A DNA stretch of 64,000 nt from Lachnospiraceae bacterium (lineage in GTDB: Bacteria; Bacillota; Clostridia; Lachnospirales; Lachnospiraceae). The position numbers and the translations under genes are program-made. How positions within the stretch are numbered: position 1 is the first letter of the stretch; every line of letters begins with the position of its first letter. The notes beneath the pieces are model-generated. The model did no database searches. It worked only from the letters and a program-made list of their open reading frames with translations, and was not told where the DNA came from. The stretch spans positions 43,818 to 107,817 of the forward strand of contig JABZIZ010000008.1 of NCBI GenBank assembly GCA_015258065.1. The letters are read 5' to 3'. This document shows, one piece after another, positions 16,542 to 25,493 of this stretch.

Positions 16542-18590
16542 ATGGCAGTATTGCCCATGAAACGGGTCCTGATTGTCGGACTGCGCAGGGACAGGAAGAA
16601 GTTGTTAGAACTGCTTCAGCGAAAAGGCGTGATGGAAATCACGACCGGAAAAAGCGCAGAGAAAACCGACGAGGACTCCGTCTTTCACCGTATCGATGTA
16701 TCCGGGCAGAGGCAAATGTTCGAGAAGAACGTAGCGCACGCACAAGCGGCGTTAGCGGTGCTGGATAAGGAACATCCGGGCGCCAAGGATCCGGGAATGT
16801 TTAACGGTCGGATCCCCATGTCGCTTACCGACTACGAAACGCAGGCGTCAAAGCGCGACAAGATCATGCAGATGGTAAGTGAATTGAATCGCTTAGCCAG
16901 GCTGCAGGCGGATTTACAGGCGGAGAAGCCTAAGGTGGAGGCGCAGATGGAGGCGCTTACCCCTTGGAAGGATTACGCCTATCCGTTAGACATGAAGGAA
17001 ACGGAACAGACACGTGTTTTTATCGGGACACTTCCCAACGAGCAAACCAGGGAGGGCATTCTGGAGAACTTCCGTCAGATTGCCAAAGAAGTTTCCGGGA
17101 TCGATGTGCAGATTATTTCCGCTTCTCCCGAGCAGACCTGTGTTCAGGTGATCTGTCTGAAGAAAGAGGAAGAGCAAACCGAGGAAGCACTTCGCAGAAT
17201 GAGTTTTGCAAGACCTTCTCTCTCCGGTAGCGTTCCGAAGAAAATGCTGCAGGATTGCGAGAAGAGACTGGTGGAGATTGACCGCGAGGAGCACGAGACG
17301 AAGGAGAAGATCGAGGCTTACTACCCGAGGAGGGATGAGCTTCGTTTTATTATTGACTATTTCCGGATGCGTGCGGACAAATATGACGTGATCGGACAGG
17401 TCAATCAGTCGGATAAAGTCTTCCTCATCAACGGCTATGTGCCGCAGAAATGTGCAAGACCGCTTTCGGAACTCCTGGAAAGTCGTTTTGACTGTGTGGT
17501 GGAATTTGAGGAGCCTTCCGAGGAGGAAGAGGTGCCGGTGGCGCTGATGAACAACAGCTTTGCGGCACCCGTAGAGGGCGTGGTCTCCGCCTACTCCCTT
17601 CCGGGCAAGGGAGAGCTGGACCCGAGCTTTCTGGTCGCTCTATTTTACTATTTCCTGTTCGGCATGATGCTTTCCGATGCCGCCTACGGCATCATCATTG
17701 TGATCGCCTGTGCCTTCGTCCTTGCGAAAAACAGTAAGACCATGGAGGACGGGGCGAAGAAATCGCTGAAGATGTTCCTGTTTGCGGGGCTTGGAACACT
17801 GTTTTGGGGAGCCATGTACGGTTCCTGGTTCGGCAACCTTCCGCAGACGATCCTTCAAGTGTTCGGACCGGACCCGAAGGCACAGCTACATCTGGAGCTG
17901 TGGACGGATCCCACCGTACATCCGATGACGGTACTCGGCTTCTCCTTTATTGTGGGTCTGGTTCATGTCTTTATCGGCATGGGAGTGCAGGCTTACATGG
18001 ATATCAAGGCGGGCAAGATTCTGGATGCGGTCTATGATGTGTTCTTTTGGTATCTGCTTCTCATCGGCTGCGTGGGAGTGCTTCTGGCAACCCCCATGGT
18101 GGGTGGAATGTTCCAACTGGGACCAAAGGGAGAGGGTCTGGTCTTCTCCGGCACCGTCATGATGGTCTTCAAGATCTGTTGCCTGATCGGCGCAGTGGGC
18201 ATCATCCTCTTTGGAGGCAGAGAGTCGAAGAATCCGGGGCTTCGTTTTGCCAAGGGTCTGTATGCGCTTTATGGCATCAGCTCCTACTTAAGCGACGTCC
18301 TGTCTTATTCAAGACTCCTGGCACTGGGTCTGGCGACCGGCGTCATCTCCAATGTGTTTAACAACATGGCGCAGATGGTCGGACAGGGAAACGGTGTCGT
18401 GGGTGCTGTCTTCTTTTTCCTGATCGTGATCGTAGGGCATACGCTCAATCTGGCGATCAATGCGCTGGGCGCCTATGTTCATACCAATCGTCTGCAGTAT
18501 GTCGAATTCTTCGGCAAGTTCTACAGCGGAGGTGGGAAACCGTTTACGCCGTTTGCCGAGAAAACGCAGTATTACATCGTGAAGGAATAA
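16542..18590 (+). CDS. ntpI: V-type ATP synthase subunit I
   Basis: This 682-residue stator (a-type) subunit has a cytoplasmic N-terminal half of about 360 residues that binds the peripheral stalks. The C-terminal half has about seven to eight transmembrane helices forming the ion half-channels with the K ring. The membrane half begins near FLVALFYYFLFGMMLSDAAYG, and the SYLSDVLSYSRLLALGLATG motif contains the arginine expected to face the rotor. AAAGGAGG precedes the ATG. Confidence 0.93.
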   Translation: MAVLPMKRVLIVGLRRDRKKLLELLQRKGVMEITTGKSAEKTDEDSVFHRIDVSGQRQMFEKNVAHAQAALAVLDKEHPGAKDPGMFNGRIPMSLTDYETQASKRDKIMQMVSELNRLARLQADLQAEKPKVEAQMEALTPWKDYAYPLDMKETEQTRVFIGTLPNEQTREGILENFRQIAKEVSGIDVQIISASPEQTCVQVICLKKEEEQTEEALRRMSFARPSLSGSVPKKMLQDCEKRLVEIDREEHETKEKIEAYYPRRDELRFIIDYFRMRADKYDVIGQVNQSDKVFLINGYVPQKCARPLSELLESRFDCVVEFEEPSEEEEVPVALMNNSFAAPVEGVVSAYSLPGKGELDPSFLVALFYYFLFGMMLSDAAYGIIIVIACAFVLAKNSKTMEDGAKKSLKMFLFAGLGTLFWGAMYGSWFGNLPQTILQVFGPDPKAQLHLELWTDPTVHPMTVLGFSFIVGLVHVFIGMGVQAYMDIKAGKILDAVYDVFFWYLLLIGCVGVLLATPMVGGMFQLGPKGEGLVFSGTVMMVFKICCLIGAVGIILFGGRESKNPGLRFAKGLYALYGISSYLSDVLSYSRLLALGLATGVISNVFNNMAQMVGQGNGVVGAVFFFLIVIVGHTLNLAINALGAYVHTNRLQYVEFFGKFYSGGGKPFTPFAEKTQYYIVKE

Positions 18591-18641
18591 AATTAAATAT
18601 AGAACAACTATTTCACAAACCAATGATGGAGGAAATGAAAG

Positions 18642-19124
18642 ATGAGTAATTTGGGACTGTTTTTTGCAATCTTAGGCGCTGCTCTGGCAGCATTACTGGC
18701 AGGTGCCGGCTCTGCAAGAGGCGTCGGTATGGCAGGACAGGCGGCAGCAGGCGTGGTGACGGATCAGCCGAATATGTTCGGACGCGTCCTTATTCTGCAG
18801 CTGCTTCCCGGTACCCAGGGAATTTACGGACTGCTGATTGCTTTCGTGGCGATGAATAACATGGGTGTCATCGGCGGCGCACCGGATGCCAAGATGACGC
18901 TGCTCAAGGGACTGGCTTATCTGGGAGCCTGCCTGCCGATGGCGTTTGTCGGCTACATTTCCGCCATCAGCCAGGCAAAGGCATCGATTGCATCGATTGC
19001 GCTGGTATCCAAGAGACCGGATCAGTTCGGTAAGTCCATGCTGTTCCCCGCCATGGTTGAGACCTACGCCATCTTCGCACTGCTGATTTCCATCCTGGCA
19101 ATCAACGGAGTCGCTGCGCTGTAA
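18642..19124 (+). CDS. ntpK: V-type ATP synthase subunit K (rotor ring), sodium-site residues present
   Basis: This 160-residue proteolipid has four transmembrane helices arising from two fused hairpins. The ion site of the Enterococcus hirae sodium V-ATPase (Leu61, Thr64, Gln65, Gln110, Glu139) appears conserved as Leu55, Thr58, Gln59 in LLPGTQG, Gln111 in AISQAK and Glu140 in MVETYAI. The first hairpin lacks a carboxylate, as in E. hirae, so one ion per four-helix subunit is expected. Sodium coupling is therefore the better prediction, though not proof. Confidence 0.92.
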   Translation: MSNLGLFFAILGAALAALLAGAGSARGVGMAGQAAAGVVTDQPNMFGRVLILQLLPGTQGIYGLLIAFVAMNNMGVIGGAPDAKMTLLKGLAYLGACLPMAFVGYISAISQAKASIASIALVSKRPDQFGKSMLFPAMVETYAIFALLISILAINGVAAL

Positions 19125-19155
19125 GAAGTGAGGGTATCACCATAAGGAGAAGAAC

Positions 19156-19749
19156 ATGGCAGGATTAGATAAAATCATCGGGGAGATCCACGCGGAATCC
19201 GATGGCCTGATCAGGGAAGTGTTAGACCGGGCACAAAAAGAAGCCGCGCAAATAAGGTCGGAAGCGGAGAAGAAAGCCGGTGATTCGGTGGAACGTATCC
19301 GCAGAGAATCCGACGCCCGCCTTGCCGATTCCAAATCCCGTGCACAGTCCGCAGCAGCCCTGACAAAGAGACAGCTTCTTCTGCAGGAAAAGCAGAACCT
19401 GATCGGCGAGGTGCTGGAGAAGGCAAAGGAAACCTTCCTCGCGCTTCCGGAAGCGGAATATTTTGACACACTGCTGGCACTGTTAAAAAAGAATGCGCTT
19501 TCGGAACAGGGAGAAATCCTCCTGAACGAAAGGGACAGGAAGAGACTCCCGGCAGACTTTGAAAAGAAAGCGGAGGAGGCAGCAAAGGCAAAAGGCGGCT
19601 CTCTTCGCATTTCAGAAAAGACGAGAGAGATCGACGGCGGATTGATTCTGGTATACGAGGGAATTGAGCAGAATTGTTCGGTGGATGCACTGTTTGAAAC
19701 CAATATCGAAATGCTTCAGGACAAGATTCAAAATATTTTATTTGCGTAG
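19156..19749 (+). CDS. ntpE: V-type ATP synthase subunit E
   Basis: This 197-residue peripheral-stalk subunit has a long N-terminal charged helix (about 1-100, Lys/Glu/Ala-rich, likely coiled coil with the G/H subunit) and a C-terminal globular part with GGLILVYEGIEQNCSVDALFE, the family's conserved end. AAGGAGAAG precedes the ATG. The next gene may begin immediately at its stop. Confidence 0.9.
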   Translation: MAGLDKIIGEIHAESDGLIREVLDRAQKEAAQIRSEAEKKAGDSVERIRRESDARLADSKSRAQSAAALTKRQLLLQEKQNLIGEVLEKAKETFLALPEAEYFDTLLALLKKNALSEQGEILLNERDRKRLPADFEKKAEEAAKAKGGSLRISEKTREIDGGLILVYEGIEQNCSVDALFETNIEMLQDKIQNILFA

Positions 19750-19782
19750 ATGTCCGTGCAGGCAAAAGAAAGGCGACGACGA

Positions 19783-20754
19783 ATGGCGAATGATTATATC
19801 TATGCGGTAGCGCGTGTGAGGGGGAAGGAGCTGCAGCTTTTACCCGGTTCCTTCATCGAATCGCTCGCGTCCGCAAAAAGCTATGAAGAAGCCCTGCGTC
19901 TTTTGGCAGATCACGGATGGGGAGACGGAAAAGAAGAACCGAAGGAGATCCTCCGGGGGGAAAGAGACAAGACCTGGGAGTTTATCCGGGAATTGGTGAA
20001 GGACGATCTGTCCGTCTTCGATGTCTTCCTCTATGCAAACGATTATCACAACCTCAAGGCGGCAGTGAAAGAGGCCGCTTCTGGCAAAGAGCAGGAGGGA
20101 ATCTACCTCCCGGCGGATCAGTGTACCATCGATCCGGAAAAGCTTGCCACAGCCATGCGGGAGCACGATTATGAAGCGCTTCCGGAAGAGATGAGAGAGG
20201 TTGCGAAAGAAGCGTTTGAAACACTGCTGCATACCGGAGACGGGCAGTTGTGCGATGTGATCATCGACAGGGCGGCACTGATCAAAATAGGAAAAGCCGG
20301 AAAGGCTTCCGGAAATGAGATTTTACAGAAATACGGCGAACTGACGGTGGCGAGTGCAGATATCAAAACAGCCATCCGGGCCAACCGCACCGGAAAGGAT
20401 CTGCAGTTCTTAACCAGGGCGCTTGCACCCTGTGACAGCCTGGATGTGGAAGATCTTGCAAAGGCGGCAGCAGAGTCTCTGGATGCGATTTATGAATATC
20501 TGGATCGCACGCCTTATGCGGATGCAGTGCCTGAAATCCGCAAATCTCCAACCGCCTTCGAGCGCTGGTGTGATGATACTGTCATCAGAAGCATGAGACC
20601 TGAAATTCATAATCCTTTCGGAATCGGGCCGCTTGCAGCATATCTGATCGCCAGGGAAAATGAAATCAAAACGGTGAGAATCATTCTTTCGGGCAAACTA
20701 AACGAGCTGCCGGAAGAGTCCATCCGGGAAAGGGTAAGGGAAATGTATGTATAA
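19783..20754 (+). CDS. ntpC: V-type ATP synthase subunit C
   Basis: Subunit C (d-type) links the central rotor shaft to the K ring. The conserved start YIYAVARVRGKE follows closely on the ATG at 19783, which has AGAAAGG upstream. An ATG at 19750, abutting the ntpE stop, would add eleven residues without family similarity. The protein is about 323 residues, mostly helical, and ends with an overlap of eight bases into the F subunit gene. Confidence 0.87.
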   Translation: MANDYIYAVARVRGKELQLLPGSFIESLASAKSYEEALRLLADHGWGDGKEEPKEILRGERDKTWEFIRELVKDDLSVFDVFLYANDYHNLKAAVKEAASGKEQEGIYLPADQCTIDPEKLATAMREHDYEALPEEMREVAKEAFETLLHTGDGQLCDVIIDRAALIKIGKAGKASGNEILQKYGELTVASADIKTAIRANRTGKDLQFLTRALAPCDSLDVEDLAKAAAESLDAIYEYLDRTPYADAVPEIRKSPTAFERWCDDTVIRSMRPEIHNPFGIGPLAAYLIARENEIKTVRIILSGKLNELPEESIRERVREMYV

Positions 20755-21067
20755 GATTGCGGTCATGGGTTCTCAGGACAGCATCTACGGTTTCGCTACC
20801 CTGGGGATGAGCATTTATCCCTATACGGACGGTGCGGAGGCGGCCAAGAAGCTAAGAGAACTGGCGGAAAACGATTTTGCGATTATCTATGTGACCGAAG
20901 AACTGGCGGCAAAGATGCCGAATGAAATTGCACGTTTCAGGGAAGAAATGTTGCCGGCGATTATTCTGATTCCGGGTGTTTCCGGAAATACCGGAGAAGG
21001 AATTTCCGGCGTAAAGAAGTCGGTGGAACAGGCGGTCGGATCAGATATCCTCTTCGGAAATGAGTGA
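20747..21067 (+). CDS. ntpG: V-type ATP synthase subunit F
   Basis: This 106-residue central-stalk subunit starts with KIAVMGSQDSIYGFATLG, the typical Rossmann-like opening of subunit F, and has the ILIPGVSG segment before a C-terminal helix. It overlaps the end of the C gene by eight bases, so translation is probably coupled. Confidence 0.9.
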   Translation: MYKIAVMGSQDSIYGFATLGMSIYPYTDGAEAAKKLRELAENDFAIIYVTEELAAKMPNEIARFREEMLPAIILIPGVSGNTGEGISGVKKSVEQAVGSDILFGNE

Positions 21068-21098
21068 AAAGCGTTAGACAAGGTAAAGGAGTAAGCGC

Positions 21099-22865
21099 AT
21101 GAGCACAGGAACAATCAAAAAAATTGCAGGCCCGCTGGTAATCGCCAGAGGAATGGGCGATGCAAATATGTATGACGTTGTTCGTGTCAGCGAGCAGCGC
21201 CTGATTGGAGAGATCATCGAGATGCATGGCGATCAGGCCTCCATTCAGGTATATGAGGAAACAGCGGGTCTGGCACCCGGCCAGCCGGTGGAATCCACGG
21301 GCGTCCCCATGAGCGTGGAGCTGGGCCCCGGTCTGATTGGAAGCATCTATGACGGGATCCAGAGGCCGCTTGACGACATCATGACGGCAACGGGCAGCAA
21401 CAATCTGCAGCGCGGTGTGGAAGTACCGGCGTTAAAGAGAGATAAGGTTTGGCATTTTGTACCGGTCGCGAAGGTCGGTGACGAAGTGGTGGCGGGCGAC
21501 GTTCTGGGAACCGTCCAGGAGACGGCTGTCGTTACGCAGAAAATCATGGTGCCGTATGGCATGAAGGGAACGGTTGAAGCCATCGCGGAGGGCGACTTCA
21601 AGATCACGGATAACATTGCGAAGCTTCGCACGAAGGACGGCGTGAAAGAGGTCGGTCTGATGCAGAGATGGCCGGTCAGAAGAGAGCGTCCCTACAAAGA
21701 GAAGCTGTCTCCGGACGTGCCCCTGATTACCGGACAGAGAGTCATTGACACCCTCTTCCCGATTGCAAAGGGAGGTGTAGCGGCGGTTCCCGGTCCTTTC
21801 GGATCCGGAAAAACGGTGGTACAGCACCAGCTGGCAAAATGGGCGGAAGCGGATATTGTCGTCTACATCGGCTGCGGAGAGCGCGGAAATGAGATGACGG
21901 ACGTATTGAACGAGTTTCCAGAGTTGAAGGATCCCAAGACCGGCGAGTCTCTGATGCAAAGAACCGTGCTGATTGCCAATACGTCGGATATGCCGGTGGC
22001 GGCACGAGAAGCCAGTATCTATACCGGGATCACGATTGCGGAATTCTTCCGTGATATGGGTTATTCCGTGGCGCTGATGGCAGACTCCACTTCCAGGTGG
22101 GCAGAGGCGCTTCGTGAAATGTCGGGACGTCTGGAAGAAATGCCGGGTGAAGAAGGCTATCCCGCCTACCTTGGCTCCCGTCTGGCGCAGTTTTATGAGA
22201 GAGCGGGTCGTGTGATCGCCCTTGGAGAAGAGGGAAGAGAAGGTTCCCTTTCGGTGATCGGAGCGGTTTCTCCTGCCGGCGGTGATATTTCCGAGCCCGT
22301 CACACAGGCGACGCTGCGTATCGTCAAAGTGTTCTGGAGACTGGATGCCGATCTGGCACATGCCCGTCACTTCCCTGCCATCAACTGGCTGGAAAGCTAT
22401 TCCCTCTATGACAAGCTGGGCGCTTGGTTCAATAAGAATGCAGGGGAAGACTGGATGGAGGAAAAACAGAGGATTTCCGCCCTGCTCCAGGAAGAAGCTT
22501 CCCTTCAGGAAATGGTAAGACTGGTCGGCGAAGATGCGCTGTCTGCACCGGATCGCCTGAAAATGGAGACGGCACGCTCCATTCGTGAAGATCTTTTGCA
22601 GCAGAACGCGTTTATGGATGAGGATACCTATACCTCGCTGCATAAGCAGTATAAGCTGATGCATTTGATTCTGTCCTTCTACGACATCTGCCAGCAGGCT
22701 CTGGAAAAGGGAGCGAATATCGAGAAGCTCGTTTCGATGGAAGTGAGAGAACCGATCGGCCGTTTCAAGTATACGGCGGAAGATCAGGTGGATACACGTT
22801 ATAACGAAATCGAGCAGGCGCTGATGAAGGAAGCGGATGACGTTGCCGCAGCGAAGGAAGAATAA
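21099..22865 (+). CDS. ntpA: V-type ATP synthase catalytic subunit A
   Basis: This 588-residue catalytic subunit has the Walker A motif GPFGSGKTVVQHQ and the arginine-rich ADSTSRWAEALRE segment. It also has the A-type non-homologous insert before the P-loop. It hydrolyses or makes ATP at the interface with subunit B in the cytoplasmic V1 head. AAAGGAG lies before the ATG. Confidence 0.96.
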   Translation: MSTGTIKKIAGPLVIARGMGDANMYDVVRVSEQRLIGEIIEMHGDQASIQVYEETAGLAPGQPVESTGVPMSVELGPGLIGSIYDGIQRPLDDIMTATGSNNLQRGVEVPALKRDKVWHFVPVAKVGDEVVAGDVLGTVQETAVVTQKIMVPYGMKGTVEAIAEGDFKITDNIAKLRTKDGVKEVGLMQRWPVRRERPYKEKLSPDVPLITGQRVIDTLFPIAKGGVAAVPGPFGSGKTVVQHQLAKWAEADIVVYIGCGERGNEMTDVLNEFPELKDPKTGESLMQRTVLIANTSDMPVAAREASIYTGITIAEFFRDMGYSVALMADSTSRWAEALREMSGRLEEMPGEEGYPAYLGSRLAQFYERAGRVIALGEEGREGSLSVIGAVSPAGGDISEPVTQATLRIVKVFWRLDADLAHARHFPAINWLESYSLYDKLGAWFNKNAGEDWMEEKQRISALLQEEASLQEMVRLVGEDALSAPDRLKMETARSIREDLLQQNAFMDEDTYTSLHKQYKLMHLILSFYDICQQALEKGANIEKLVSMEVREPIGRFKYTAEDQVDTRYNEIEQALMKEADDVAAAKEE

Positions 22866-22876
22866 GGAGGAACGAA

Positions 22877-24250
22877 ATGCCGAAAGAGTATAGAACCATA
22901 CAAGAGGTGGCCGGTCCTCTGATGCTCGTACGCGGAGTGGAAGATGTCGCGTATGACGAACTCGGTGAGATTGAACTGGCAAACGGCGAACGTCGTCGCT
23001 GCCGGGTTCTGGAAATCGATGATGGAAATGCGCTGGTGCAGTTGTTTGAATCTTCCACCGGTATCAATCTAGAGTCCTCCAAGGTGCGTTTCCTTGGCAG
23101 GAGCATGGAGTTGGGTGTTTCGGAGGATATGCTCTCCCGTGTCTTTGACGGACTGGGCAGACCGATCGACGGCGGTCCGGAAATCCTTCCGGAAGAGCGA
23201 CGGGATGTCGCAGGTCTGGCCATGAACCCCGCAGCCAGAGCTTATCCGGAAGAGTTTATCCAGACGGGAGTGTCTGCGATTGACGGATTGAACACGCTGG
23301 TCAGGGGACAGAAATTACCGATTTTCTCGGCAGCGGGACTTCCGCACGCAGAACTGGCGGCGCAGATTGCCAGACAGGCCAAGGTGGTCGGGACGCAGGA
23401 ACCTTTCGCCGTCGTCTTTGCCGCAATGGGAATTACCTTTGAGGAATCCAACTACTTTATCGAGTCCTTTAAAGAAACCGGCGCCATCGACCGAACGGTG
23501 TTGTTCATCAATCTGGCAAATGACCCGGCGGTAGAACGTATTGCAACGCCCAAGATGGCGTTGACCGCAGCGGAGTTTTTGGCATTTGAAAAGGGCATGC
23601 ACGTCCTGGTCATTCTGACGGATATCACCAACTATGCGGACGCTCTGCGTGAAATCTCCGCCGCAAGAAAAGAAGTGCCCGGACGCCGTGGTTATCCCGG
23701 ATATATGTATACGGATCTGGCGACGATGTATGAACGCGCCGGCAGACAGAAGGGCAAAAAGGGATCGATCACAATGATTCCGATCCTGACCATGCCGGAA
23801 GGCGATATCACTCACCCGATCCCCGATCTGACCGGATACATTACGGAGGGACAGGTGATTCTGTCCAGAGATCTGTACCAGAAGGGAATTCAGCCCCCGA
23901 TCGACGTGCTTCCGTCTCTGTCGCGTTTGAAGGATAAGGGAATCGGCGCAGGCAAGACCCGTGAGGATCATGCCAACACCATGAACCAGCTGTTCGCAGC
24001 TTATGCAAGAGGAAAAGATGCGAAAGAGTTGATGATCATTCTGGGTGAAGCGGCGTTAACCGATATCGATAAGTTGTATGCGAAGTTTGCGGATGAATTT
24101 GAGAAAGTCTATGTCTCTCAAGGCTTCCGCACAGACAGAAGCATACAGGAGACGCTGGACATTGGCTGGGATCTGCTCCGCATCCTGCCGAGGACGGAAC
24201 TCAAACGAATCAAGGATGAATATCTGGATCGTTACTATGATAAAAAATGA
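22877..24250 (+). CDS. ntpB: V-type ATP synthase regulatory subunit B
   Basis: This 457-residue non-catalytic partner of subunit A contains KLPIFSAAGLPHAELAAQIA where the P-loop would be, without the Walker lysine pattern, as is normal for B. It also has TNYADALREISAARKEVPGR, which supplies the arginine finger region. AAGGAGG lies seven bases upstream of the ATG and the gene follows ntpA after 11 bases. Confidence 0.96.
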   Translation: MPKEYRTIQEVAGPLMLVRGVEDVAYDELGEIELANGERRRCRVLEIDDGNALVQLFESSTGINLESSKVRFLGRSMELGVSEDMLSRVFDGLGRPIDGGPEILPEERRDVAGLAMNPAARAYPEEFIQTGVSAIDGLNTLVRGQKLPIFSAAGLPHAELAAQIARQAKVVGTQEPFAVVFAAMGITFEESNYFIESFKETGAIDRTVLFINLANDPAVERIATPKMALTAAEFLAFEKGMHVLVILTDITNYADALREISAARKEVPGRRGYPGYMYTDLATMYERAGRQKGKKGSITMIPILTMPEGDITHPIPDLTGYITEGQVILSRDLYQKGIQPPIDVLPSLSRLKDKGIGAGKTREDHANTMNQLFAAYARGKDAKELMIILGEAALTDIDKLYAKFADEFEKVYVSQGFRTDRSIQETLDIGWDLLRILPRTELKRIKDEYLDRYYDKK

Positions 24251-24262
24251 CGGGAGAGGGAG

Positions 24263-24292
24263 GGAAGCAGGCATAAGAAATCCCCTGCTTCC
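24263..24292 (+). other. Perfect hairpin between ntpB and ntpD
   Basis: GGAAGCAGG pairs perfectly with CCTGCTTCC around a 12-base loop, just after the ntpB stop. No T run follows. It may stabilise or process the upstream mRNA or reduce readthrough into ntpD. Confidence 0.55.
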
Positions 24293-24324
24293 GCTCCTTT
24301 ACACCTGTCACCTCGGAGGTAGAG

Positions 24325-24987
24325 ATGGCAACGGTTAATGCAACACGAATGGAGTTAAACCGTCTGAAGGGGAAACTGAAGACAGCGGTTCGCGGACACA
24401 GGCTCTTAAAGGACAAACGGGATGAGCTGATGCGCGAATTTCTGGACCTGGTGCGGGAGAACAAGACCCTGCGAGAGAAGATGGAGGCAGGACTCAAAGG
24501 CGCCAACAAAAATTTCGCACTGGCCAGAAGCACCATGTCGGATGAAACCGTGGAGGTCGCCTTTATGTCTCCCAAACAGGAAGTAAGCGTGGAAGTGGCA
24601 AGCAAGAACGTCATGAGCGTGAACATTCCGCAATTCGAGGCGAAATCCAGAACTTCAGACAGCAATGATATCTACTCATACGGCTTTGCCTTTACATCCA
24701 GTGATCTGGACGATGCGGTAAAATCCCTCTCCGATCTGCAAAAGGACATGATTCATCTGGCGGAGGTCGAGAAAAGCTGCCAGCTCATGGCGGCGGAAAT
24801 CGAGAAGACGAGACGAAGGGTGAATGCGCTGGAGCACGTCATGATTCCGGAGTACCGCAAGAATATCAAATACATCACCATGAAGCTGGATGAGGCGGAG
24901 AGAAGTTCGCAGATCCGACTGATGAAGGTAAAGGATATGATGCTGGAAGAGGCACATCATTATTCCGAGAAAGAGTCCGCTTCGTAA
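24325..24987 (+). CDS. ntpD: V-type ATP synthase subunit D
   Basis: This 220-residue central rotor shaft subunit has the family start VNATRMELNRLKGKLKTAVRGHRLLKDKRDEL (abbreviated here; residues 3-34) and two long helices that form the axle inside the A3B3 head. CGGAGGTAG precedes the ATG. It closes the operon: no ntpH or ntpJ follows. Confidence 0.92.
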   Translation: MATVNATRMELNRLKGKLKTAVRGHRLLKDKRDELMREFLDLVRENKTLREKMEAGLKGANKNFALARSTMSDETVEVAFMSPKQEVSVEVASKNVMSVNIPQFEAKSRTSDSNDIYSYGFAFTSSDLDDAVKSLSDLQKDMIHLAEVEKSCQLMAAEIEKTRRRVNALEHVMIPEYRKNIKYITMKLDEAERSSQIRLMKVKDMMLEEAHHYSEKESAS

Positions 24988-25037
24988 GACGGCAGAAGAA
25001 GAACCACAGAAGGAGAACTGCAGAAGAAGGAAGAGGC

Positions 25038-25078
25038 TCGGAAGAAGAGCCTCGGAAGAAGAGCTTCGGAAGAAAAGC
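25038..25078 (+). repeat. Three 14-bp direct repeats after ntpD
   Basis: TCGGAAGAAGAGC occurs at 25038 and 25052, and as TCGGAAGAAAAGC at 25066, a 14-base period. The first two form a GAGGCTC/GAGCCTC hairpin. The region is purine-rich and non-coding. Confidence 0.6.
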
Positions 25079-25128
25079 GACACTGGAACAAGCCCCACTT
25101 AGAAGAAGATCGAATAATGAGATAAAAA

Positions 25129-25161
25129 GGGCCGGCGGAGATTTCTGCCGACTCTTTTTTT
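25129..25161 (+). terminator. Rho-independent terminator of the V-ATPase operon
   Basis: A GGGCCGGCG/TGCCGACTC hairpin (one mismatch, wobble pairs) is followed by seven T. It lies about 140 bases after the ntpD stop. Confidence 0.75.
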
Positions 25162-25319
25162 CTACGGAATCGCGATCAGGATTGTGATTCCGATCGACCA
25201 TCTTCAGGCTTTTATTTCCAGCGTACTATTTTATGATTGTTTATTCCAGTCGTACCATTTCGGGGTTGGTTTTATAATAAGCAGCCCGGGACAGCTTGCT
25301 TTTCGTTAAATACCGTGTC

Positions 25320-25403
25320 ACTTCAAGATTACTTCAATGTCACTTCAATGTCACTTCAAAGTCAACTTCAATACAACTTCAAAGTCACTTCAAAGAACTT
25401 CAA
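25320..25403 (+). repeat. Eight ACTTCAA heptamers at ~11-bp spacing
   Basis: ACTTCAA starts at 25320, 25331, 25342, 25353, 25365, 25376, 25387 and 25397. The spacings are 11, 11, 11, 12, 11, 11 and 10, so all copies face nearly the same side of the helix. The array ends about 50 bases before the mutS2 promoter candidate. Confidence 0.85.
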
Positions 25404-25455
25404 AGTGAATTCTCTTCTACCTGCGCAACTTCCATTCATTTCCTGCATCACATTA

Positions 25456-25464
25456 TGGTATGAT
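25456..25464 (+). promoter_or_regulatory. Extended -10 promoter candidate for mutS2
   Basis: TGGTATGAT at 25456-25464 fits an extended -10 element. The -35 region (TTCATT, 18 bases upstream) is poor, so the promoter may depend on the TGn element or on an activator. Confidence 0.45.
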
Positions 25465-25493
25465 TGTGTGGATGCAAACGGAGCGGATGAACG

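Larger units (their letters stand above)
25162..25493. other. Non-coding region with phased repeats before mutS2
   Basis: About 330 bases without a gene. It holds the helically phased ACTTCAA array and an extended -10 promoter near mutS2; the first 150 bases show nothing recognisable. Confidence 0.6.
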
